Shown here: positions 50,212 to 58,718 of the stretch, piece after piece
How the letters are laid out: every line of letters begins with the position of its first letter
How positions within the stretch are numbered: position 1 is the stretch's first letter
From: Polyangium fumosum
GTDB lineage: Bacteria; Myxococcota_A; Polyangia; Polyangiales; Polyangiaceae
Assembly: GCF_005144585.1 (NCBI RefSeq)
Contig: NZ_SSMQ01000019.1
Coordinates: 1 to 64,000 of the forward strand
Reading direction: 5' to 3'
DNA length: 64,000 nt
The notes under the pieces: model-generated
Told to the model about the DNA's origin: nothing
What the model saw: only the letters and a program-made list of their open reading frames with translations
Databases searched by the model: none
Made by a program: the position numbers and the translations under genes

Positions 50212-51165
50212 ATGATCGTCGCGACCTCCCGTTCGTCCCGTGAACCCCTGCGCCTCGTCGAGCTGCCTTCGCGCCCGCTCCGCGCGGACGAACTCCGCGT
50301 CCGCGTCCGCTCCATCGGCGTCAACCCCGTCGACTGGAAAATGCGCGAGGGCGGCCCGCTCGGCACGGCGCAGCGAATCATCGGCCCGTCCGGCCCGCTC
50401 GTCGTCGGCATTGATTTCGCCGGCGAGGTCGTCGAGGTCGGGAGCGGCGTCGAGACACCCAAGGTCGGCGACCGTATCGTCGGCGGCACCGATTTCTCGC
50501 GCAACCAGCGCGGCAGTTATGCCGACGAGGTTGTCGTGCGCGCCGATCAATGCGCCGAGCTGCCCGCGTCGGTCTCCTTCGATGAGGCCGCGAGCCTCCC
50601 CGTCGCCGGCGTGACGGCGTGGCGCTGGCTCGAGGAGGCCGGCATTTCGTCGCAGCCCGACGCGCGGGTCCTCGTGCTCGGCGGCTCGGGCGGCGTGGGG
50701 CTGTTTGCTTTGCAGCTCGCCCGCTCGTATGGCGCGACCGTGGCCGCCGTGTGCTCGGCGCGGAACGTGCCGCTCGTCACGCGGCTCGGCGCCACGGCCA
50801 TCGACTACAATGCAGGCGACCCGCTCGAAGCCGCTGCCCGCCTCGGCCCCTTCGATCTCGTGCTCAATGCCATCGGCTCTGCGGTGTACCCCTCGTCCGC
50901 GTGCCGAAAGCTCTTGAACGCGACGGGGCTCCTCGGCCTCGTGGTCATCCGGCCCGCCGACTATCCTTCGCTCTTGTTCTCGCGCCGTACGAAGACGCTC
51001 CTCGGCAAACCCACGCGCGCGAGCCTCACGCCGCTCGTCGCGGCGCTCGCGAAGGGCGAGATCGAGGCCATCATCGAGGCGAAACTCCCGCTCGCGGAGG
51101 CCGAGGAGGCGCATGTCCGATCACGCGCCGGCAAGGTCGTCGGCAAGCTCCTGCTCGTCCCCTGA
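50212..51165 (+). CDS. NAD(P)-dependent alcohol/quinone oxidoreductase (MDR family)
   Basis: A 317-aa zinc-independent medium-chain dehydrogenase/reductase of the quinone oxidoreductase group. The GroES-like half includes IGVNPVDWKMREGG and VVGIDFAGEVVEVG. The Rossmann half has VLGGSGGVGLFALQLARSYGA (about 162-182) followed by YNAGDPLEA and the IDYNA segment typical of this group. No structural or catalytic zinc cysteines are present. It ends in a hairpin shared with the convergent gene. Substrate unknown. Confidence 0.92.
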   Translation: MIVATSRSSREPLRLVELPSRPLRADELRVRVRSIGVNPVDWKMREGGPLGTAQRIIGPSGPLVVGIDFAGEVVEVGSGVETPKVGDRIVGGTDFSRNQRGSYADEVVVRADQCAELPASVSFDEAASLPVAGVTAWRWLEEAGISSQPDARVLVLGGSGGVGLFALQLARSYGATVAAVCSARNVPLVTRLGATAIDYNAGDPLEAAARLGPFDLVLNAIGSAVYPSSACRKLLNATGLLGLVVIRPADYPSLLFSRRTKTLLGKPTRASLTPLVAALAKGEIEAIIEAKLPLAEAEEAHVRSRAGKVVGKLLLVP

Positions 51166-51178
51166 ATCGATTTCAGGG
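51160..51178. terminator. Candidate bidirectional terminator covering both stop codons
   Basis: CCCTGAA-TCGAT-TTCAGGG is a perfect 7-bp stem with a 5-nt loop. The stop codon of the rightward oxidoreductase (51163-51165) lies in one arm and the stop of the leftward gene (51173-51175 on the minus strand) in the other. The stem is short and lacks T runs, so its efficiency is uncertain. Confidence 0.45.
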
Positions 51179-52054
51179 TTCCGGTTCGTCCTGCGTCAAC
51201 AATGCGCAGAGATGTGCGACATGCCAGACGTATTCCTCGCAGCGGGCCTGCTCGGCCCGAGCGCGGGCCGCCACGGGATCGGGCGAGGGGGTCCGCGGCG
51301 TCCACAGGGATCGAAACCACGACGTGAAGCCGGCCGAGGTTTCCTCGGGAATCGACGTTGCCGCGTCCTCGGCCGCGCGGGTCGCGGCGAGGCGCGACAC
51401 TTCCACGGCCGCGCGGCTCGCCGCGGCCTTCCGTCGTCGAGACAACCGGGCCGCGATGGCCCCCGAATCCATTTCTGATTTCGCGGCCCAGGCGCCCGGC
51501 CCTCGGGCCGCGGCCGCTTGCATGGCGGCATCGAGCTCGACGTCGGTCCAACTCTCTTCGGCCTTCCACGCGTGCTCGGCCTCGGCCTCGGCCTCGGCCA
51601 TTTCGGCGGCCGCCTCCGCGACGAGCGCGGCTGCCTCGGCCGCGGCCGCCGGCGCGCGGGCCTCCCATGCCTCGACGACCCGGCGCGCCTCTGCGCCGAC
51701 GCCCGCGAGGACCCGCGCCGGGGACAGATTGCGCGCCAGCATGGCGTCGGCCATGGCGATGCTGCCGAAGGGCCCGCCGGGGGAAGGTTTGTCCTCGTTC
51801 GGCGTCGGCTTCCTGGGCCATTGTCCCTCGATCCATTGCCGCGTCCGCCGGACCGCCTCCACGCTCGACACCTCGGGCTCGCGCCGCGCTTCCCGCTCCT
51901 TCTCCAGGGCTCGGTCGGCACAATCGCAGGCGAAACACAGGAGCACGGAGGCAGGAATGCTCCCCGCGCCGATCGCCTGCGTGAGGCGCTCGTCCGCCGG
52001 GATCGAGCCATCGGCGAGCACGGTGAGCAGATCGAGTACGGCTTGGGGATTCAA
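51173..52054 (-). CDS. Hypothetical Ala/Glu-rich helical protein
   Basis: A 293-aa soluble protein. The N-terminal part (VLLCFACDCADRALEKE, then RRTRQWIEGQWPRKP) is weakly like the front of putative immunity/Imm-type helical proteins, where a Cys-Ala-Glu/Asp-Arg segment is followed by ARxWxxG; this is a remark only. The middle (about 130-165) is a very Ala/Glu-rich helix. It starts 4 bp after the stop of the preceding lipoprotein gene, so the two are co-transcribed. Confidence 0.65.
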   Translation of the reverse strand: MNPQAVLDLLTVLADGSIPADERLTQAIGAGSIPASVLLCFACDCADRALEKEREARREPEVSSVEAVRRTRQWIEGQWPRKPTPNEDKPSPGGPFGSIAMADAMLARNLSPARVLAGVGAEARRVVEAWEARAPAAAAEAAALVAEAAAEMAEAEAEAEHAWKAEESWTDVELDAAMQAAAARGPGAWAAKSEMDSGAIAARLSRRRKAAASRAAVEVSRLAATRAAEDAATSIPEETSAGFTSWFRSLWTPRTPSPDPVAARARAEQARCEEYVWHVAHLCALLTQDEPEP

Positions 52055-52058
52055 GGGA

Positions 52059-52667
52059 TCAGTTGCAATGATCCGGCGGCAGCGGATGGGGAGCGCTGCC
52101 CGGGGCGAACGGATACCACACGACGGCGACCGTGTTCACGTGGCCTTGGCCGCACATGAGGGTCACGTCGAGGAACAGGTCCTTCTCGTAATGCTTGCAG
52201 GTCGTATAACCGCCCACGACATCGGTGAAATCGAGCGCGTCGGCGGCCTCCTCGCAGGTTTTTCCCCAGATGGCCAGCGGCCCGTCTGCGTACCGTTTCA
52301 CCCAGTCCGCCGCGGCCAGATGGACGTCGATCATCAATCCCCCCGAGGGCATGACCGACACCGTGGGCCCGTCCTTGTACCGGATCTTGTCCTTCGTCCG
52401 TTCCCCCTTGCCCCAGGCCGCCTCGATGTCGTCGAGCGTGGCCCCCGCGCGCACGCCTGCAATGGACAGAAAATCCCGGAACCCGAAGACCTTCGGCTTG
52501 GCCGCGGGGGGCGGAGGCGGCGGCGAGGGCTCGGCCGTTGGGTTTTCCTGCACAGCCGTCGCTGTCGCAGGCGGTTGGGAAGCGACTGGCGGCGACGGTG
52601 GCGCGCTCGCGCAGCCCGAGGCAGCGAACATCAGAACGACGGGGATGGATGTTATCGAGGGCTTCAC
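52059..52667 (-). CDS. Lipoprotein of unknown function
   Basis: A 202-aa protein with a lipobox (FAASGC, Cys at about 19), a Pro/Ala-rich linker and a compact domain that starts with SIAGVRAGATLDDIEAAWG. That segment resembles the small repeated folds where an N-terminal helix follows a G-x-x-x-G turn. There are three Cys in the last 90 residues (KTCEEA, TTCKHY, LMCGQG). GTG 52667 is chosen because AGGAGG lies 4 nt before it; the ATG at 52682 includes that ribosome-binding site. Confidence 0.7.
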   Translation of the reverse strand: MKPSITSIPVVLMFAASGCASAPPSPPVASQPPATATAVQENPTAEPSPPPPPPAAKPKVFGFRDFLSIAGVRAGATLDDIEAAWGKGERTKDKIRYKDGPTVSVMPSGGLMIDVHLAAADWVKRYADGPLAIWGKTCEEAADALDFTDVVGGYTTCKHYEKDLFLDVTLMCGQGHVNTVAVVWYPFAPGSAPHPLPPDHCN

Positions 52668-52751
52668 GCGTCCTCCTGCCACGAAGCGGTGGCGCAGTGT
52701 TTCACGAGCCCGCTCGTCCCTGCAAGACCCACGGGGGCCCCCGCGGTTCCG

Positions 52752-54395
52752 TCAGCGCGCGCCCGACCACGGAAAAACGCCCGCCTCATCGAGCGCGAGC
52801 AAGAATTCCCCGACCATCCGGCCCTGCTCCGCCACCCCGCGGGGGCTCGCGATGGCCCCGAGGGTCCTCTTCGCGCGCGCGCCAAACGCTTGATCCCCCG
52901 TGATCCGGCCGAGCCCCGCGAGGAACCGCGCGGCGAGCGTATTGCTCGCGAACGGACGCTCGCGCCGCGCGAACACCCCCACGGCGGAAGGATCGTTCGT
53001 GTGCGCGAAATACGCCCCCGTCGTGGTGTCGAGGAGCGTCTTCTCCATGGCGTCCGCGATCCGCAGCGCCGCCTCGCGGTACGCCGCGTTTTGCGTGACC
53101 TCGAAGAGCCGCACGAGCGCCCGGCCCAACCCGGCGGCGTCCGCGAGGTAATGCACGGGCGACCGCGCCTTTGCGTCATGCTCGACCGCGCCGTCGGTCC
53201 CCACGTGGCTCGCCGTCACGAGGGCCGCGGCCCGCTCCGCCCGTGCGAGCACGTCCTTGTCGCCCGACGCCTCGAACAGCATGCACAGCGCCGCGATGGC
53301 GAGCCCATTCTCGTAGGCATACACGTGGTCGTCGACGCGCGGAACCCCGAGCTTGCGCCGCCCTGCGTCGTCGAGGCGATAATACACGTCCCCGTCGATG
53401 AACGGTTTTCCCGGTTCGTGCGCGCCCACGTCCGCGTCCTGGCTCACGAGGAACGCGCCTTCGGCGTTCGACAGGAAGGTCGACAGGTACCGCGCGATCC
53501 CGCGGGCGTCCTCCAGCAACTCCTTGCGGCCGGTGGCCTTGTGCGCGGCGGCGTAGGCTTCGAGGTTCGCCGCCTGGTACGGCATCAACTTCTCATAATG
53601 GGGCTCGGCCCACGTCGAGCCCGCGGAATACTGGTAGATGCCGCCCCAGACCGGGTCGAGGATCGCGCGCTGCTTCTCCAGGGTAAACACGGCGCGCCTG
53701 CGCGCGAGGTCGTCCCCGTGCGCCGTGCGCCGGAGCTCGAAGAGCACGTTCGCGCCGAGCGGGGACTTTTGAAAGTCGCCCCAGCTCCCCTCTTCCCGGT
53801 CGAAATAACGATCCATGTCGATCGAGACGCGCGCGGCGATCCACGGCATGGCCTCGGGCGAGGGCACGATTCGCGCTGGATCCGGAGCTTTGCCGCTGCC
53901 CTCCGCGTCTGCCTGGGCAATCGCTTCGAGGATGGGCAAGAGTTCGTCCGCGGGTAGGTATCCGCGGTATTTGCCGATCTCCTCGGCGTCGGGCGAGAGC
54001 AGGATCGTCGCCGGCCAGCCCCAGTCGACATACCGTTCGCCGATGTCCGGGCGCTCGTCGATGTCGACCCGAATGGCGACGAACTTCTCGTTCAGGAGAC
54101 GGCCCACGCGTTCGTCGTGGTACGTCGTCTCGTCCATCACGTGGCACCAATGGCACCACGAGGCCGCGCCGTCGAGGAGGATGAATTTCCGCTCGGCGCG
54201 GGCGCGCGCGAAGGTCTCCGGCGAAAACGAATGCCACGTGAAGAGCTGCTTCTTTTCCTTGGCCCGCGCGAGCGCGAGGTTCACCGCGTCCGGCGTCCCT
54301 GCGCGCACGAGCCCGCGCGGGGCGACCTGGGGTGCCTGGGGCGCCGCGCTACAGCCGAGGACGAGCACGAGGGCGGGAAGCAAAAGACGTCGCAT
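52752..54395 (-). CDS. DUF255 thioredoxin-fold/glycoside-hydrolase-like lipoprotein (YyaL/SPATA20 type)
   Basis: A 547-aa protein with a lipidated N-terminus (VLVLGC, Cys at about 15). Residues about 55-160 are a thioredoxin-like DUF255 domain with the characteristic ASWCHWCHVMDETTY motif, where the usual CxxC carries two His-flanked cysteines. The remaining 370 residues form an alpha/alpha-toroid like that of N-acylglucosamine epimerases (for example AYENGLAIAALCMLFEASGD). The family occurs from bacteria to animals; its biochemical role is unclear. Length is somewhat shorter than the usual 650-700. It starts 47 bp after the cupin stop. Confidence 0.88.
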   Translation of the reverse strand: MRRLLLPALVLVLGCSAAPQAPQVAPRGLVRAGTPDAVNLALARAKEKKQLFTWHSFSPETFARARAERKFILLDGAASWCHWCHVMDETTYHDERVGRLLNEKFVAIRVDIDERPDIGERYVDWGWPATILLSPDAEEIGKYRGYLPADELLPILEAIAQADAEGSGKAPDPARIVPSPEAMPWIAARVSIDMDRYFDREEGSWGDFQKSPLGANVLFELRRTAHGDDLARRRAVFTLEKQRAILDPVWGGIYQYSAGSTWAEPHYEKLMPYQAANLEAYAAAHKATGRKELLEDARGIARYLSTFLSNAEGAFLVSQDADVGAHEPGKPFIDGDVYYRLDDAGRRKLGVPRVDDHVYAYENGLAIAALCMLFEASGDKDVLARAERAAALVTASHVGTDGAVEHDAKARSPVHYLADAAGLGRALVRLFEVTQNAAYREAALRIADAMEKTLLDTTTGAYFAHTNDPSAVGVFARRERPFASNTLAARFLAGLGRITGDQAFGARAKRTLGAIASPRGVAEQGRMVGEFLLALDEAGVFPWSGAR

Positions 54396-54442
54396 CACGC
54401 CCCACGTACGCGCGGCCCCGCGTGGCGGATCCGCCGGGGCCT

Positions 54443-54817
54443 TCACGGATCGCCCGTGGGCTGAATGGCCGTCGTCTCGACCATGAGCATGACGGTCCTC
54501 CCCGGGGCCCGCGGCCGATGCATCACGCCCTTCGTGATCGTCACGCCCTGCTGCGGCCCGAGCTCGATCGTCCGATCTTCCAGGTCGATGAGGAGCTTGC
54601 CTTCGAGGACGAAAAAAAACTCGTCATCGTCGTCGTGCTTGTGCCAGTGGAAATCGCCCTCGATCACCCCGAGCCGCACCACGCTGCCATTGACCTGCGT
54701 CAGCGTTCGGTTTTGCCACGTCTCCGTGCACGCGGCGACGACGGCGGGAACGTCGATGCGTTCGAGGTGCTGGAATTTCACGTCGAGGTCGATGTTGTAC
54801 TTGGCTTGGTCCGTCAT
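54443..54817 (-). CDS. Single-domain cupin protein
   Basis: A 124-aa double-stranded beta-helix protein. FHWHKHDDDDEFFFVLEG (about 56-73) holds the cupin motif 1 metal ligands (two His and a Glu), and the motif 2 His is in GVMHRPRAPG. It is of the small mannose-6-phosphate-isomerase-like type, probably binding a metal and a small ligand. Ribosome-binding site AGGAGG at about 9 nt. It lies between two lipoprotein genes in the same direction. Confidence 0.88.
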   Translation of the reverse strand: MTDQAKYNIDLDVKFQHLERIDVPAVVAACTETWQNRTLTQVNGSVVRLGVIEGDFHWHKHDDDDEFFFVLEGKLLIDLEDRTIELGPQQGVTITKGVMHRPRAPGRTVMLMVETTAIQPTGDP

Positions 54818-54867
54818 GCGAGGGCTTCCTCCTGGGGCGGGATGCTACTGTCGTTCGTCGGACACCG

Positions 54868-56661
54868 CTAGAGGTTCAGCATGTAGAGCGCGAGGGCCGC
54901 CGTGCGATCCGTTTTGCGTTCTTCGAGGTACGCCGTGACCTCCGGGACGAGCCCGACGAGCTTCCCGTACTCGCCGAGCGCGCGCATGCGTGCCCTCGAT
55001 ACCTCGCCGAAGTAGATGTGGGAGATCTTCTTCTGATCCGCCGGGTCGATCGGCTGCATGTAGCCGCGTAAAATCGCGCGCGCCGTATCCATCGACGCGC
55101 CCGGCGCGCCGGAGGCGTGGAACGTGATCACACGCTCGAACGAGGGCTGGAAGTACGTCCACACCTCCGCCGTCGCAGCGTCGAGCGGGATGGGCGCGAG
55201 GGCCTTTTCTTCGAGCCAGGCGCGCACCCCGGCGTGCCGCTCGATCCATTCCGGGTGCGCGAGCAGCTCGCCCGCTGCGGCCATCCACAAGGGCTGCTCG
55301 TTGGCAGGGTAGGCGATGGCCGGGCCATGTTCGTCGCGGCTCCGATCCCGCGGGCCGACTTGCGCGGGCTTCGCTGTGAGGAGCTTTTCGAGGAGCGCGA
55401 CCCGTCGCGCCTCGTCCACCCCGTGGAGGCCGAGCGCGACCCGCATGCGGCAAACGGTCTCGGTATCGAGGCGAATCCGCTCCCCCTCGAAGATGGGCGC
55501 GATGAAGGCGTCGAAGCGCCGCGACGCCTCGGCCGCCGGCATCCAGTGGCCCAGCTCTTTGAGCACGTAGCAGCGCGGCGCGTTGAAGCGCAGCGTTTCG
55601 AGCTCCTTGTCGAGCTCGCGCACGCGGGCGAGCGCGGCGGCCTCCGGGACCTTGCCGCCCGCGGGCTCGACGGAGCGCGCCTCCGCATGGGCATCGAATT
55701 GTTCTCGTCGCGGACGCGGCAGATCCGCCGCGCTGGTCGATTTCTGGGGGGTGTCGAGATCAAAAAGCGCCGCGCGCGCCGCCTCCGCGAGATCACGCGT
55801 CGCGCCCGGAATGCCTCGCGTCAGCGGCACCTCGCCTTTCGCCGCGAGGATCCCGTTCACGAGCGCCCGCGCCTCCCGCTCCAGGCCAAACCGCACGCCG
55901 AAGGCGCCCAGATCGTTGATTTGCAGGATCACGAGCTCCAGCGAGTCCGCCTCCGCCGGCCCTTCGAGCCTCCGCTTCACTTCGGGGAGCAGGCCGCGGA
56001 GGATCACCGGCCCCTCGTCGCCCACCGCGCGCTCGGGATGTCCCCATAACATCTGCGAATAGACGGCGGAGGCCGCTCCATGCAAGAGGAGCTGCTCGCG
56101 CGCGTCCTTGCTCGTACGCACCCGATCGAGCAGGAGCCGCCGGCCCTCCGGGACGTTGTCGACGACCCAATAGGCGGGAATGCTGGCGAGCGCGAGATAT
56201 CGAACGAAGGATTTCGGCGGGCGCGGCCCGGGTTCGTCCGGGCCGAGCTGATACTCGGTGATGCTTGCTTTGTCCCGCTTGGCGAGCGCCATGAGGATCT
56301 CGGCGTCGTGCACGGTGCGGATGCGCGCGACGAGCGAACGCGAAAACACGAGGGGTTGTTCGTCGAACGTCGCCGCGCTCTCCGCCTCGAGCTCCTCGGC
56401 GCAGGGCGGCGCGAGGAGGAGGTCGCTGACGTCGGGGAAAAGCGTGGGAATCGTCTCGCGGATGTGGGCCTGCATGAGCAGCGGCGCGCGCGCGGCTCGG
56501 TCCCGCTCGCGCCGCATCAGGGCGAACATCTCGTCGGGGACGGGACGCCCGACCGCAGGGACCGAGCCGCTGAGGCACGGCGGAGCGCTCCTCCACTGCG
56601 TGGGCGCGCAGGCCGAGAGCGCGAGGGCGACGGCGAAGGAGAGGGCGGCGCGGCGCTTCAT
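54868..56661 (-). CDS. Large lipoprotein of unknown function
   Basis: A 597-aa exported protein with a clear lipobox (LALSAC, Cys at about 18). The body is helical and Arg/Glu/Ala-rich with no transmembrane segment, and only three further cysteines. Blocks such as LGHWMPAAEASRRFDAFIAP and LRGYMQPIDPADQKKI do not match a family I know. The start at 56661 begins the signal peptide (MKRRAALSF). It is the first gene of a leftward group that continues with the cupin, DUF255 protein and two smaller genes. Confidence 0.75.
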   Translation of the reverse strand: MKRRAALSFAVALALSACAPTQWRSAPPCLSGSVPAVGRPVPDEMFALMRRERDRAARAPLLMQAHIRETIPTLFPDVSDLLLAPPCAEELEAESAATFDEQPLVFSRSLVARIRTVHDAEILMALAKRDKASITEYQLGPDEPGPRPPKSFVRYLALASIPAYWVVDNVPEGRRLLLDRVRTSKDAREQLLLHGAASAVYSQMLWGHPERAVGDEGPVILRGLLPEVKRRLEGPAEADSLELVILQINDLGAFGVRFGLEREARALVNGILAAKGEVPLTRGIPGATRDLAEAARAALFDLDTPQKSTSAADLPRPRREQFDAHAEARSVEPAGGKVPEAAALARVRELDKELETLRFNAPRCYVLKELGHWMPAAEASRRFDAFIAPIFEGERIRLDTETVCRMRVALGLHGVDEARRVALLEKLLTAKPAQVGPRDRSRDEHGPAIAYPANEQPLWMAAAGELLAHPEWIERHAGVRAWLEEKALAPIPLDAATAEVWTYFQPSFERVITFHASGAPGASMDTARAILRGYMQPIDPADQKKISHIYFGEVSRARMRALGEYGKLVGLVPEVTAYLEERKTDRTAALALYMLNL

Positions 56662-56756
56662 CGGGGGCAGCATACTTCGACAGACCCGCTCCGTCCCGGG
56701 TACTTTCGTCCCTCCCGGCTCGTGCACGATCGCGACACGCGCGTCACGCTCTGCGC

Positions 56757-57143
56757 ATGGAACGTTTCTCCCTCCTGCTCGCCGGCGTCGTCGGCTTCGT
56801 CGGGGTCGCGCTCGGCGCGTTCGGGGCGCACGGGCTCAAGAAATGGGTCACGCAGTTCCCGGACGCCGAGCAGCGCCTCACCTGGTGGCAAACCGGATCC
56901 CAATATCACCTCCTCCACGCCCTCGCGATAGGCCTCACGGCCTTGCACCCCACACCCACGAAGGAAGGCAGCGCCCTCGCGCCCTGGTTCTTCCTCGGCG
57001 GTATCATTCTTTTCTCAGGCAGCCTTTACGTCATGACGCTGACCGGCCGCCGCGTGCTCGGCGCCGTCACGCCCCTCGGCGGCCTCCTGCTCCTCGCCGG
57101 CTGGCTCGCCATTGCGTTGAATGCTCTTTTTGCGACGGCATGA
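56757..57143 (+). CDS. DUF423 (YwdK-type) membrane protein
   Basis: A 128-aa protein with four hydrophobic segments. The family signature at the front (GVALGAFGAHGLK, about 16-28), the middle TGSQYHLLHALAIGL (about 46-60) and the GSLYVMTLTGRRVLGAVTPLGG block (about 88-109) are all present. This family of small integral membrane proteins has no known function. Length is normal. It is divergent from the large lipoprotein gene with 95 bp between starts. Confidence 0.93.
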   Translation: MERFSLLLAGVVGFVGVALGAFGAHGLKKWVTQFPDAEQRLTWWQTGSQYHLLHALAIGLTALHPTPTKEGSALAPWFFLGGIILFSGSLYVMTLTGRRVLGAVTPLGGLLLLAGWLAIALNALFATA

Positions 57144-57198
57144 CTCCTGCTAGACGCGGGGTCGCCGGGCGCGGATGGGCGCCCCCGAAGGAGCTAGA

Positions 57199-58251
57199 AT
57201 GATCTTCGCTTTGACCTCCACGTCTCGTCGCTCGTCTCCCGCTGCCCGCCGGCGTGCCACGCTGCGCCACGGGCGCTCCCCGCTCGCCAGGGAGAAAGCG
57301 CGCCTCGTCGCCCATTTCCGCGCGGTCCTCGCCGAGCTCCGCGCGCGCGACACGAGCCACCTGTCCCCCGACCAACGCGCGGCGCGCGCGGGCCTGATCG
57401 CCGAGCTTCAGCGGTACGCTCGCACCGGGCGTTTCCCGCGGAACCTCGATTTCCCCGGGATCCGCATGCCCTATTTCGTCGACGCCTTCGGGACGCGTTG
57501 CGCGATGGCGCACCTCATCGAGGCGACCGGCGAGACCGAGCTCGTCGCGCGCGTGGCCCGCGCGGCGAACAACGCGTTCATCCGCGAGATCGAAGGGGAC
57601 ATCGCGCTCCGCGCGTGGCTCGATCGGGCCGGGCTCACGGCGGCCGAGGCGGCCCGGATCCAGCCGTCGTATTGCTTCGTCAGCAAGGCCGATGCCTGCT
57701 TCTGCCAGAACAATGGTGTTGATGTCGTCGCTGTGGCCGAGGCGACCGTGACGGCGGTCCAAGCGGGGGGCATGGCCACCGCGAAGGTCGACGTCCTTCA
57801 TGGTGCTGCCCTCACCTCCCCGATGGTGGGTGACACGATCGACGTCTACAACGCAGGTTCCACGGTCGGTGCTCCGGTGCTCGTCGGAATCACCGAAAAC
57901 AACTCCTCGGTCGGGGCGGTGCAGCTCGACGCGACGGGATCCGTCAAGCTCTCCTGCGGGCTCGACGTGCCCAAGATATCGAAGCAGGACGCGATCAACG
58001 CAATGCTCGCGACGACCAGCGGCGGCGAGAATTCTGCCTGCTCGGATTATCTCGAAAAGAAGGACGCCGTCTGGGGCGAGTCGCAGTGCGGATCGGACGA
58101 GGGCGGTGACGAGATCGAGGGCGCCTGCTCGCTCACGACCGGCGGCGGGGGCGTCTCCCCGCTGCTCCTCGGCTCGCTCGTGCTCGCCGCCGCGACGTTC
58201 GCGCGGCGGAGGCGCGTGGCCCGGAAGCGGAAGGCGTCCGCGATTCGCTAG
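57199..58251 (+). CDS. Secreted/anchored protein with MYXO-CTERM-like tail
   Basis: A 350-aa protein. An Arg/Ala-rich helical N-terminal region (about 1-130) has segments such as MPYFVDAFGTRCAMAHLIEATG that look like a small conserved domain. A beta-rich middle part follows (about 150-270, with VDVLHGAALTSPMVGDTIDV). The C-terminus has a Cys (GACSLTTGGGG), a hydrophobic stretch (LLLGSLVLAAATF) and an Arg cluster. This is the layout of the MYXO-CTERM surface-anchoring signal. No classical signal peptide is obvious at the start, which is odd for a sorted protein. ATG 57199 follows AAGGAG. Confidence 0.75.
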   Translation: MIFALTSTSRRSSPAARRRATLRHGRSPLAREKARLVAHFRAVLAELRARDTSHLSPDQRAARAGLIAELQRYARTGRFPRNLDFPGIRMPYFVDAFGTRCAMAHLIEATGETELVARVARAANNAFIREIEGDIALRAWLDRAGLTAAEAARIQPSYCFVSKADACFCQNNGVDVVAVAEATVTAVQAGGMATAKVDVLHGAALTSPMVGDTIDVYNAGSTVGAPVLVGITENNSSVGAVQLDATGSVKLSCGLDVPKISKQDAINAMLATTSGGENSACSDYLEKKDAVWGESQCGSDEGGDEIEGACSLTTGGGGVSPLLLGSLVLAAATFARRRRVARKRKASAIR

Positions 58252-58293
58252 CACACGCGCCGCCGCGTGAAGGAGCCTCCGGGGCGTCCGGTC

Positions 58294-58322
58294 TGGACAG
58301 GCCCCGGGGGCTTCTGTATATC
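58294..58322 (+). promoter_or_regulatory. Predicted promoter of a small zinc-ribbon-like gene
   Basis: TGGACA (58294-58299) and TATATC (58317-58322) are 17 bp apart. The -10 is unusually AT-rich for this region, and the start codon at 58338 follows after 15 nt with GAGGAACGG in between. Confidence 0.45.
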
Positions 58323-58337
58323 CGCTTCGAGGAACGG

Positions 58338-58718
58338 ATGAAGCGGCACGCACCCACGAGCGCCGCCGGAGAGGGCAAGGCGCGGAAACTCGTGAAGGTC
58401 GGTCCGAACGGGAAAGCCCGCGTCGCGCCGATGCCCGAGCGCGCCCCCGTGGGGATGGCGCGGCCTCGCGCGCCCGCTGAGCGCCATTCTCTCCCCACGC
58501 TCGCCTCCCGGCGGAGCGGGGCGGTCCGCGGCGTGGGCGCTTGTCATACCTGCGCGGTGCTCGGGGAGGTTCGCCTGTACGAAGCGGTCGACGTGGGCAA
58601 GGTGCTGCTCTGCGGCCCTTGCGCGGACAAGGCGCGCGCCGAGACGTTCGGCCGCGCCGAGCCGCTCGACCACGCCATCATGGTCGGCGGGTTCGAGACG
58701 AACCGAAGGCGGCACTGA
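58338..58718 (+). CDS. Small protein with CxxC-CxxC pair
   Basis: A 126-aa basic protein. The first 65 residues are Pro/Arg/Ala-rich and probably disordered. The last half holds ACHTCAVLGEVRLYEAVDVG and LCGPCADKA, a CxxC-x(20)-CxxC arrangement that could bind one zinc. No family is recognised. Its TGA is directly followed by the stop of the convergent esterase gene with no base between. Confidence 0.65.
   Translation: MKRHAPTSAAGEGKARKLVKVGPNGKARVAPMPERAPVGMARPRAPAERHSLPTLASRRSGAVRGVGACHTCAVLGEVRLYEAVDVGKVLLCGPCADKARAETFGRAEPLDHAIMVGGFETNRRRH

Noticed and set aside
50619-53957. Rightward open frame of 1112 codons
   Set aside because: It crosses several real genes on both strands and has only Arg/Ala/Ser-rich low-complexity sequence.
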